Source: Tissierellales bacterium
Lineage (GTDB): Bacteria; Bacillota; Clostridia; Tissierellales; Tissierellaceae
Length of the DNA: 64,000 nt
Reading direction: 5' to 3'
Assembly: GCA_030146705.1 (NCBI GenBank)
Contig: JASLBE010000017.1
Span: forward strand, 62,001 to 126,000
The position numbers and the translations under genes are program-made. The notes under the pieces are model-generated. The model was not told the DNA's origin. It made no database searches and saw only the letters and a program-made list of their open reading frames with translations. Every line of letters starts with the position of its first letter. The stretch's first letter is position 1. Shown in pieces: positions 26,414-33,746 of the stretch.

Positions 26414-27460
26414 TTAATAACCTCCAAGTATATAAAGAATATTTGGACTGTTGTTTACTCCATATACTTCCTTAATATCCCTTAAAACATCTAGTTCATT
26501 AACTTGACCCCTATTGGCCTTCATACTTAAAAATTTATTAAATACATTAAAGTCATTGGCTGTAAATTGAAAAACCATAGGGTTTTTAAGCTTCAAATCT
26601 TCAGTCATATTAGCTACAGCATCTTCAAAATACCCAATTTCATCAACCAGTCCATTGGCCTTGGCTTGGTTACCAGTATAAACCCTACCATCTGCAATAG
26701 GTCTTAAACTTTCCATTGGCAGGTCCCTGCCCTCAGAAACAACCCTTAAGAATTTTTCATAGGACTCATTTACAGAAGATTGGAGAATACTTCTTTCCTC
26801 ATCTGTCATAGCCCTTGAAGCAGAACCAATGTCCTTGTGGCTGGCAGACTTAATAACATTGTGCTTAATGCCTAACTTTTCTTCTAGACCTGCATAGTTT
26901 ACATAGTCTGCTATTACCCCAATTGAGCCTGTAACTGTTTCTTCAGCTGCAAAAATCTTGTCTGATGGGGCAGATATATAGTAGCCTCCACTAGCTGCAA
27001 CCGTTTCCATAGAAGTATAAATTTTTATATCCCTAGTAGCTTGAAGTTCCTTAATCTTATTCCATAGTTCAGCACTGTGGTAAACAGTTCCACCTGGACT
27101 GTTAATCCTGAAGATTATTCCCTTTATAGTCTTGTCATTTTTAGCTTGGTCTAAAGCCTCCATAGTTAGACTGTGGTTATATGTAGATCCAAAACCATAA
27201 CTATCTCCAGCTATAACTCCATCAATATTTAAAACCATTATCCTCTCATTACTGTTTGAACCTGAAATAATATCTTCATTTAATTCTCCCCCAACTAGCT
27301 TGGAAAAATATGATGATATATTGCTTTTATCTGCTTTTTTCGCCTGCCTGATTCTTTCCTCTCTGACATTTAAAACATCTGCAACAGAAGATATTACCAG
27401 TGTAATTAGAACTATTATTATTGCCATAGTTCTCCTGTTTTTTGTACTATTCTTTTTCAT
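26414..27460 (-). CDS. sppA: Signal peptide peptidase SppA
   Basis: Membrane-anchored serine protease of 348 aa with one N-terminal transmembrane helix (about 12-28). ClpP-like core motifs are RINSPGGTVYHSAEL and the serine region VAASGGYYISAPSDKI; a catalytic Lys is likely in SASHKDIGS. It degrades cleaved signal peptides. An extended -10 (TATGGTATACT, 27488-27493) lies just upstream, followed by AGGAGG. Confidence 0.93.
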   Translation of the reverse strand: MKKNSTKNRRTMAIIIVLITLVISSVADVLNVREERIRQAKKADKSNISSYFSKLVGGELNEDIISGSNSNERIMVLNIDGVIAGDSYGFGSTYNHSLTMEALDQAKNDKTIKGIIFRINSPGGTVYHSAELWNKIKELQATRDIKIYTSMETVAASGGYYISAPSDKIFAAEETVTGSIGVIADYVNYAGLEEKLGIKHNVIKSASHKDIGSASRAMTDEERSILQSSVNESYEKFLRVVSEGRDLPMESLRPIADGRVYTGNQAKANGLVDEIGYFEDAVANMTEDLKLKNPMVFQFTANDFNVFNKFLSMKANRGQVNELDVLRDIKEVYGVNNSPNILYILGGY

Positions 27461-27544
27461 AATTACCTCCTTCTATATTTCTTTTTTAGTATACCATATA
27501 CGCCTATATTATTCTATTTTTTTAAGAATTAGCCAGCCTAGTAA

Positions 27545-27573
27545 TTGACTTTATTAAAGAATTTAGTTATAAT
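27545..27573 (+). promoter_or_regulatory. Promoter for tRNA-Ser and SRP RNA
   Basis: TTGACT (27545-27550), 17 bases, TATAAT (27568-27573), with the tRNA 30 bases downstream. This is the only promoter seen before the SRP RNA. Confidence 0.85.
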
Positions 27574-27602
27574 GTAGCTTGTAGTAATTTTTAATAATTT
27601 AT

Positions 27603-27693
27603 GGAGAGTTGGCCGAGTTGGCTGAAGGCGCTCGCCTGGAAAGCGGGTAAGCGTGAAAGCGTTTCGAGGGTTCGAATCCCTTGCTCTCCGCCA
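27603..27693 (+). tRNA. tRNA-Ser (anticodon GGA)
   Basis: A 91-base tRNA with a 7-bp acceptor stem (GGAGAGT/GCTCTCC), D-arm GCCGAGTTGGCTGAAGGC, anticodon loop CTGGAAA and a long class II variable arm. The T-arm GAGGGTTCGAATCCC and an encoded CCA complete it. It reads TCC and TCT. The serS T-box in this window uses the specifier TCC, which this tRNA can pair with. Confidence 0.97.
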
Positions 27694-27704
27694 GTAGAAA
27701 CTTT

Positions 27705-27970
27705 TCGTGCTAGATGGGGAGTTAGCGGCACCCTGTAACCTACAATCCGCTATAGTAGGATTGATCCTAGCCTCGGCAACCAACTGTAAGGTCTGCCCTA
27801 AATAAGTGATGTTGACAATTGGGTCCTGCGCAACAAGAGCTCATGAACCTTGTCAGGCCCGGGAGGGAGCAGCAATAAGTGATTCCTCTTGTGTGCCGCA
27901 GGGAAGCCTGGTTCGAGTTAACTGTTTAGGTAACGCTTAGGGTTTGGTCTGACAAAGCTAGGTCGCACGA
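27705..27970 (+). ncRNA. ffs: Signal recognition particle RNA (large Bacillus-type)
   Basis: About 266 bases. The ends pair (TCGTGC with GCACGA). Alu-domain motifs include GCCCTGTAACC-like and CAATCCGCTATAG segments. The Ffh-binding helix 8 shows GTCAGGCCCGGGAGGGAGCA opposite CCGCAGGGAAGCCTGG, with a GGGA (GNRA) tetraloop. It lies only 11 bases after tRNA-Ser, so the two are probably one transcript. In B. subtilis this RNA (scr) lies next to dnaX, which is 4 kb away here. Confidence 0.95.
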
Positions 27971-27981
27971 TTACATATTTA

Positions 27982-28007
27982 CCATTAGCTAAGGCTAATG
28001 GTTTTTT
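27982..28007 (+). terminator. Terminator of the tRNA-Ser/SRP RNA unit
   Basis: Stem CCATTAGC/GCTAATGG with a four-base loop is followed by six Ts. Confidence 0.92.
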
Positions 28008-28056
28008 ATTTTTAAGAAAAACTTTATGGGTATAACAAATAAAATGGGGTGATTGT

Positions 28057-28449
28057 ATGTTTAGGGAAGATGAGAATAGCATAGTAGGTCAATCTGACTT
28101 ATTCCCAAACCTAATAGACGAAAAATATATTGGGGCCTATGGCCTATTTGTGGCAAGCTTAAACCGTTTAAAGTCAATCTTGGGTTATGATTTTATCCTA
28201 AGGGACTACACAATAGCCTACGACCACACTATATTAAAAATTGACAAGGACCACTTGGACAAGATAGGTTTTTCAATCTTGACCCACGAAAGTCCAAATG
28301 AGGAGGACTTAAGTGGTTGGATAAGCTTTAGGTTTACCTATAATATAAATGGGGACCTGGTTTATGAAACAACTGAAGACATTCTTGGCCTGGAAGCCTT
28401 TGAGGCCCAAGGGGATAATGAGGATACCATAGATGGTGAAGACTATTAA
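28057..28449 (+). CDS. Conserved-looking hypothetical protein, acidic
   Basis: Protein of 130 aa that I do not recognise. It has no signal peptide or membrane segment, mixed alpha/beta character, and a strongly acidic tail (last ~20 residues rich in D and E). GGGGTGA lies 6 bases before the ATG and a strong terminator follows, so it is a genuine monocistronic gene. It sits directly after the SRP RNA terminator. No function is proposed. Confidence 0.75.
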   Translation: MFREDENSIVGQSDLFPNLIDEKYIGAYGLFVASLNRLKSILGYDFILRDYTIAYDHTILKIDKDHLDKIGFSILTHESPNEEDLSGWISFRFTYNINGDLVYETTEDILGLEAFEAQGDNEDTIDGEDY

Positions 28450-28478
28450 GGATTATGCAGCTGCATAATCCTTTTTTT
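28449..28478 (+). terminator. Intrinsic terminator
   Basis: A perfect 22-base palindrome (arm GGATTATGCAG, 28450-28471) is followed by eight Ts directly after the hypothetical gene. Confidence 0.9.
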
Positions 28479-28653
28479 ATAAAAAATTTTATTAATTAAA
28501 TAACAGGCCTAGCCTGGCTCCTTAAAATAACCTATAGCTTGTATAGGTTTTCTTTATAATTATTTGATTTTTATTAAAATTCTTGAAATATCTAGCTATT
28601 AGGTATATATTATAAATACTTAAATGAAAATATTCAAAAGGAGTTGTGAAGAT

Positions 28654-29502
28654 ATGAATAATATTAGTTATATTCTTAGGGATAGCTATAGGCTAAGATA
28701 TGTAGATTCTGGTGACCCTGAAAAAACACCTATTTTTGTAATTGGCTCCAGCGTCCACTACCCAAGGCTCTTTGAAAATGAAGTCTACAAGGACCTCCAC
28801 ATAGTATATCTAGACCACAGGGGTTTTGCCCTTCCTGAAAATACTAAGGACAAGTTTAATATCCAAACCATAGTAGAGGACATAGAGGCCATTAGGTCAG
28901 AATTAAATTATGAAAAAATTTACCTTCTAGGCCATTCTTTAAACGGATTTCTTGCCCTAGAGTACTGTAAAAAATATACTAAACATGTTTTAGGCCTTAT
29001 CCTATCAAATCTTCCTCCAAGAAGTAACCCAGACAACATTAAGATAAATGAAAGCTATTTTAGGGAAAATTCTTCCCAAGACAGGCTAGACTTTAATAAA
29101 AGAGAAAACAAAAAAATGGCCTTGGACCTAAAGCAATATCCTGACCTTAAGTTTAACTATATGTGTATAAGGAACCAGGCCCAATTTTTTTACGACTATA
29201 AAAAAGACTATTCCTACCTATGGAAAAATGTTGATAACAACTCCATAGCCCTAGATTTTCTTTGGGATGTTGAGCTTAATAGGTATGATACTTTAAATGT
29301 TTTAGACAACCTATCAAAAGATATTAAAATAATACTAATCTTATCTGTCTATGATTATTTTATGGGACCCATCTCTCTTTGGGATAATATTTTAAAGGAA
29401 GTAGATGTCCCCCTTATAAGCTTTGAAAAATCAGGCCACAACCCTATGTTGGAAGAGCCAGAAAGATACTACCAGGTAATTAAAGACTTTATGGACCAAT
29501 AA
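28654..29502 (+). CDS. Alpha/beta hydrolase (proline iminopeptidase-like)
   Basis: Cytosolic hydrolase of 282 aa. The fold is visible in YLDHRGFALPENT, in the nucleophile elbow LLGHSLNGFLALEY and in the late SGHNPMLEEPERY carrying the catalytic His. The elbow reads G-H-S-L-N rather than G-x-S-x-G. AAAGGAG precedes ATG 28654, so an upstream ATG at 28624, which has no ribosome-binding site, is rejected. Substrate unknown. Confidence 0.85.
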   Translation: MNNISYILRDSYRLRYVDSGDPEKTPIFVIGSSVHYPRLFENEVYKDLHIVYLDHRGFALPENTKDKFNIQTIVEDIEAIRSELNYEKIYLLGHSLNGFLALEYCKKYTKHVLGLILSNLPPRSNPDNIKINESYFRENSSQDRLDFNKRENKKMALDLKQYPDLKFNYMCIRNQAQFFYDYKKDYSYLWKNVDNNSIALDFLWDVELNRYDTLNVLDNLSKDIKIILILSVYDYFMGPISLWDNILKEVDVPLISFEKSGHNPMLEEPERYYQVIKDFMDQ

Positions 29503-29560
29503 AGAGGCCCTAGACTTAAGAAAAACTAAAGCTAGATGGTCTATAACTTTAATTAATATA

Positions 29561-29589
29561 AAAAAAGTGCAGCCTAGGCTGCACTTTTC
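29561..29589 (+). terminator. Bidirectional terminator between hydrolase and clpB
   Basis: A perfect palindrome (arm AAAAGTGCAGCC, centre CTAG) has A and T runs on both sides between convergent genes. Confidence 0.88.
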
Positions 29590-29594
29590 TCCTA

Positions 29595-32174
29595 TTAAAC
29601 TATTTCTATATAAAGATCATAGTCCTTAACTAGGACCCTAGCTGTATCCCTATCCTTTAAGTCACCCTTGACTATTAACCTAGCCAGCCTAGTTTCTAAC
29701 TCTTGTTGCAAGTATCTCTTAACCGGCCTTGCACCATATTCCATAGAATAGGACCTGTTTAAAATTAAGTCCTTGGCCTCTTCTGTTAGGTCTATTTTAA
29801 TTTGCCTATCTTCAAGCCTTGCCTGTATTTCTTTCATTTGAATATCTATTATCTTGAAGACTTCTTCCCTTCTAAGTGGCTTAAACATCACTATTTCATC
29901 TATCCTATTTAAAAATTCTGGCTTAAATAAGTTTCTCATCTCTAGGTCCACTTTTTCACGGGCCTCCTTAGAAATACTTCCATCCTCCTGGATACCCTCT
30001 AGTAAATAGTGGGACCCTATATTAGATGTCATAATAATTACAGTATTTTTAAAGTCCACAGTCCTGCCCCTATTATCTGTAAGCCTTCCATCATCTAAAA
30101 CTTGTAGGAGGATATTAAAAACATCAGGATGGGCCTTTTCTATCTCATCAAACAAGACAACTGAATATGGCCTCCTCCTAACAGCCTCTGTAAGTTGTCC
30201 CCCCTCATCATGACCAACATATCCTGGAGGGGCTCCAACTAGTCTAGAAACTGAGTGCTTTTCCATATACTCAGACATATCTATCCTAATCATATTATGC
30301 TCATCATCAAACAAGGTCTCAGTCAAGGCCTTAGAAAGTTCAGTCTTTCCAACTCCAGTTGGCCCAAGGAAAATAAAAGATCCCACAGGCGTATTTATAT
30401 CCTTAAGACCAGCTCTGGCCCTTATTACTGCATCTACAACTGCATCTACAGCCTCATCTTGTCCAATAACCCTTTCGTGGAGGATTTTATCTAGGGAAAG
30501 GAGCTTGTCCCTTTCAGTTTCTACAAGTTTTGTAACTGGGATTCCTGTCCATTTTGCCACAACTTCTGCAATCTCTTCCTCAGTTACCTCCTCCTTAATC
30601 ATTCTTTCCCTGTTTTCTTCCTGCCTATTGGCCTCTTCTAGTTGTTTTTCCAGCTCAACCATAGTTCCATATTTTAATTCAGAAAGTTTTTCTAAGTCAT
30701 AGTTCCTCTCAGCCTCTTCTATCTCCCTCTTGGTTTCATCAATCTTGGCCTTGATTTCCTTTACCCTATCTAGGCTTTTCTTTTCATCCTCCCACTTAGC
30801 AAGAAGCCTATCATAATCTTCCTTGTAGTTGGATAATTCTTTTTCCAAGTCTTCAAGCCTTAGTTTGGACTGGTCGTCTTCTTCTTTCTTAAGGGCCTCC
30901 CTCTCAATTTCTAGTTGAAGGACCCTCCTCCTAATTTCATCAATTTCAACTGGCATAGAATCAATCTCTGTCCTAATCATAGCAGAAGCCTCATCCATAA
31001 GGTCTATGGCCTTGTCTGGCAAAAACCTATCAGTAATATACCTATCAGACATAGTTGCAGCTGCAATTACTGCTGAATCTGAAATCCTAATTCCGTGGTG
31101 GATTTCATACCTTTCCTTAAGACCACGAAGGATGGATATAGTATCCTCAACACTAGGCTCATCAACATAGACACTTTGGAACCTTCTTTCAAGGGCTGCA
31201 TCTTTTTCAATATACTCCCTATATTCATCAAGGGTTGTTGCACCAATAGTCTTAACCTCTCCCCTGGCCAACATAGGTTTTAAAAGGTTGGAGGCATCCA
31301 TAGCCCCTTGGGTCTTACCTGCCCCAACTATTAGGTGGAGTTCATCTATAAACATTATTATCCTTCCATTGGAATTTTTAATAGTATCTAAAACAAGCTT
31401 CAACCTTTCCTCAAACTCACCCATAAACTTAGCACCAGCAATTAAGGCCCCCATATCCAAAGAGTAAATCGTCTTGTCCCTAAGGCCTTCTGGTACATCT
31501 CCATTTACTATCCTTTGGGCCAAACCTTCAACCACTGCTGTCTTACCAACCCCAGCCTCTCCAATTAAAACAGGGTTGTTCTTAGTCCTCCTAGAAAGGA
31601 TCCTTATGGTATTTCTAATCTCTTCATCCCTACCAATAACTGGGTCAATCTTTCCTGACCTAGCCTCTTCAACTAAGTCCCTACCATAATCTTTAAGGGC
31701 TTCATAATCTTCATTACTAGTCCCAGTATTATCCTTAACCCTCCTAATGGTTTCAAGAGCTTGGAGGAAGTTGCCCTTGTCAATACTATGGTTTAAAAAT
31801 ACTTTTTCTGACCTAGTATTCCTCTCCCTTAAAAGGGCTAGGTAGATATGCTCAACTGAAATATGGCTATCCCCCATCTTCTCCATTTCATCCTCAGCAT
31901 TTAAAAGCACCTTGCTATAGCTCCTACCTGCATGAAGGGGAGTATCACTATTGTCTTCTGGCAAGGATTCAACTAGGTTTTCAACATCCCTCCTAATCTT
32001 TTCAATATCTTTTCCCATATAGGACAGGACCTGTGATATAAGCCCATTCCTATCTTCCAATAATCCATAATGAATATGGATTTCATCTAGGGTTGAACTA
32101 CCATTTTTAATGGCTATCTTTTGTGAGGCTTCTATGGCCTCCATAGCCTTAGCAGTATAATTACTTAAATCCAT
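29595..32174 (-). CDS. clpB: ATP-dependent chaperone ClpB
   Basis: Hsp100 disaggregase of 859 aa. It has the Clp N-domain, a first AAA module with GEAGVGKTAV, the long coiled-coil M-domain (about 405-520), and a second AAA module with GPTGVGKTEL. There is no ClpP-binding loop visible. It cooperates with the DnaK system, and a J-domain protein gene lies immediately upstream in the same direction. Confidence 0.96.
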   Translation of the reverse strand: MDLSNYTAKAMEAIEASQKIAIKNGSSTLDEIHIHYGLLEDRNGLISQVLSYMGKDIEKIRRDVENLVESLPEDNSDTPLHAGRSYSKVLLNAEDEMEKMGDSHISVEHIYLALLRERNTRSEKVFLNHSIDKGNFLQALETIRRVKDNTGTSNEDYEALKDYGRDLVEEARSGKIDPVIGRDEEIRNTIRILSRRTKNNPVLIGEAGVGKTAVVEGLAQRIVNGDVPEGLRDKTIYSLDMGALIAGAKFMGEFEERLKLVLDTIKNSNGRIIMFIDELHLIVGAGKTQGAMDASNLLKPMLARGEVKTIGATTLDEYREYIEKDAALERRFQSVYVDEPSVEDTISILRGLKERYEIHHGIRISDSAVIAAATMSDRYITDRFLPDKAIDLMDEASAMIRTEIDSMPVEIDEIRRRVLQLEIEREALKKEEDDQSKLRLEDLEKELSNYKEDYDRLLAKWEDEKKSLDRVKEIKAKIDETKREIEEAERNYDLEKLSELKYGTMVELEKQLEEANRQEENRERMIKEEVTEEEIAEVVAKWTGIPVTKLVETERDKLLSLDKILHERVIGQDEAVDAVVDAVIRARAGLKDINTPVGSFIFLGPTGVGKTELSKALTETLFDDEHNMIRIDMSEYMEKHSVSRLVGAPPGYVGHDEGGQLTEAVRRRPYSVVLFDEIEKAHPDVFNILLQVLDDGRLTDNRGRTVDFKNTVIIMTSNIGSHYLLEGIQEDGSISKEAREKVDLEMRNLFKPEFLNRIDEIVMFKPLRREEVFKIIDIQMKEIQARLEDRQIKIDLTEEAKDLILNRSYSMEYGARPVKRYLQQELETRLARLIVKGDLKDRDTARVLVKDYDLYIEIV

Positions 32175-32202
32175 ATTACCATCTCCTTATCTTTTATATT
32201 AT

Positions 32203-33111
32203 CTAATCCCTAGGATTATAATTAGAAAGCTCTTTTAATTTTTCATAAAGTTCTACTTCCTCTTCTGAGAACTCCTTAGGTTGGACTATACATATTTCTA
32301 GGTAAAGGTCTCCCCTGTTACCCTTCCTATCCTTATAGCCCTTTCCACCTATCCTAATCTTCTTGCCTGAAGATATCCCCTTAGGTATCTTGACCTTAAC
32401 CTTACCATCTAGAGTTTCTCCAAGGACCTCCCCACCTAGGGCAGACTCCCAAGGAAGAATTTTTAAAGGGGAAATAACATTCAAACCTTCCATCCTAAAG
32501 CGGCCAGTATTATTTATCTTAACTGTAAAAATTATGTCTCCTGGAAGCCCCCATTTTTCAGCCTTAACCCTAAACTTTTGCCCATCTAAAATTCCCTTTG
32601 GTATCTTGACTGTAATATCCTTCACCTGGTCTCCTAGGTTTACCCTTAGGTCTTTTTTGCTTCCTTCATAACCCTCTTTAACTGAAATTTCTAAGTCCAT
32701 TTCATATTTTGGGGTCCTAGGCCTACTGGCCCTAGGTCCACTACCGCCCATATTTCCACCAAAAATATCGGAAATATTAAAGCCTCCACCAGAACCAAAA
32801 ATATTACCAAACAAGTCACTAAAGTCAACATTTTGCGTATCAAAAGTATAGCCAAACTGTGAAGGGTCAAACCTTTGGCCATCACTAAATCCTCCATAAG
32901 AACCAAAGGAATCATACTGCTTCCTTTTTTCTTCATTTCCCAAGACCTCATAGGCCTCATTAATTTCCTTAAACTTTTCCTGTGCCTCATCATTATCCTT
33001 ATTTAAATCAGGGTGGTACTTTTTAGCAAGCCCCCTGTACTTTTTCTTTATCTCCTCTTGGCTGGCTGTTTTTTCCACCCCAAGAATCTTATAATAATCT
33101 TTATATTCCAT
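32203..33111 (-). CDS. cbpA: DnaJ-family (type B, CbpA-like) co-chaperone
   Basis: Protein of 302 aa. The J-domain starts MEYKDYYKILGVEKTASQEEIKKKYR and includes HPD. A Gly/Phe-rich linker follows, then two DnaJ C-terminal beta domains. The zinc-finger domain of true DnaJ is absent, so this is a type B J-protein. It is linked to clpB 28 bases downstream. No CIRCE element or CtsR box was seen upstream. Confidence 0.92.
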   Translation of the reverse strand: MEYKDYYKILGVEKTASQEEIKKKYRGLAKKYHPDLNKDNDEAQEKFKEINEAYEVLGNEEKRKQYDSFGSYGGFSDGQRFDPSQFGYTFDTQNVDFSDLFGNIFGSGGGFNISDIFGGNMGGSGPRASRPRTPKYEMDLEISVKEGYEGSKKDLRVNLGDQVKDITVKIPKGILDGQKFRVKAEKWGLPGDIIFTVKINNTGRFRMEGLNVISPLKILPWESALGGEVLGETLDGKVKVKIPKGISSGKKIRIGGKGYKDRKGNRGDLYLEICIVQPKEFSEEEVELYEKLKELSNYNPRD

Positions 33112-33230
33112 AGGCTACCTCCTCCTATTATCTCATAATATGCTTATACCCAGAATTTTTTTGATTATTTTAATTAAAATTTTAAATGTAAAAACAAACT
33201 TGCCCATTAAACCTAGCAAGTCCACGAATA

Positions 33231-33254
33231 AAAACCACCCAAGGGTGGTTTTTA
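33231..33254 (-). terminator. Terminator after csoR
   Basis: Stem AAAACCACCC/GGGTGGTTTT overlaps the csoR stop codon and ends the copper operon. Confidence 0.85.
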
Positions 33255-33521
33255 TCTTACAAACTTATCTATGGTATAGATAATTTCTTCTATTTTTTCA
33301 CTACCCTCAAGCTCACCTTCTAAAATGGCATCAGCCACACAAGACCTTAGGTGGCCATCTAAGACATCTAGGTTGGCCTTTTTAAGTAGGCCTAGAGTGG
33401 ACAGGACCTGGGTAGAAACATCTATACAGTACCTGTCTTCCTCTATCATTTTAATTATACCATCTATCTGGCCCCTGGCAGTCTTAAGTTTACTTAAGGC
33501 TCTTTTTTTTCCCTCGTTCAT
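33252..33521 (-). CDS. csoR: CsoR-family copper-sensing repressor
   Basis: All-helical DUF156 regulator of 89 aa. Cu(I) ligands fit the C-H-C pattern: Cys32, His57 and Cys61 (RYCIDV and GHLRSC). CsoR releases DNA when it binds Cu(I). It is third in copA-copZ-csoR, and a candidate operator precedes copA, so it probably controls its own operon. Confidence 0.93.
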   Translation of the reverse strand: MNEGKKRALSKLKTARGQIDGIIKMIEEDRYCIDVSTQVLSTLGLLKKANLDVLDGHLRSCVADAILEGELEGSEKIEEIIYTIDKFVR

Positions 33522-33529
33522 CTTATCTC

Positions 33530-33727
33530 CTACTCTACATCAAAGCCAATTTCTTCTATGGCAGCCTTAAGGTCTTCATCCTTAAGTCCTTCTCCAACCA
33601 CCCTTACTTCCTTACTATCAAGGTTAACATCTACAGAGTCAACCCCACCTAACTTAGAAAGAACCTCCTCAACTGAAGCCTTACAATGTCCACAAGTCAT
33701 TCCATTTACCCTTAATACTTTTTCCAT
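33530..33727 (-). CDS. copZ: Copper chaperone CopZ
   Basis: Single heavy-metal-associated domain of 65 aa with GMTCGHC (metal Cys pair at residues 12 and 15). It hands Cu(I) to CopA. It lies between copA and csoR with short gaps. Confidence 0.93.
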   Translation of the reverse strand: MEKVLRVNGMTCGHCKASVEEVLSKLGGVDSVDVNLDSKEVRVVGEGLKDEDLKAAIEEIGFDVE

Positions 33728-33746
33728 TTTTTCTTCCCCCTCTATT

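Noticed and set aside
27538..27783. 81-aa minus-strand reading frame
   Set aside because: It covers the tRNA-Ser gene and the start of the SRP RNA; the translated peptide is a known artefact of antisense tRNA-Ser.
33112..33230. CIRCE element or CtsR box upstream of dnaJ-clpB
   Set aside because: No inverted repeat TTAGCACTC-N9-GAGTGCTAA or GGTCAAA-type heptad repeat was seen.
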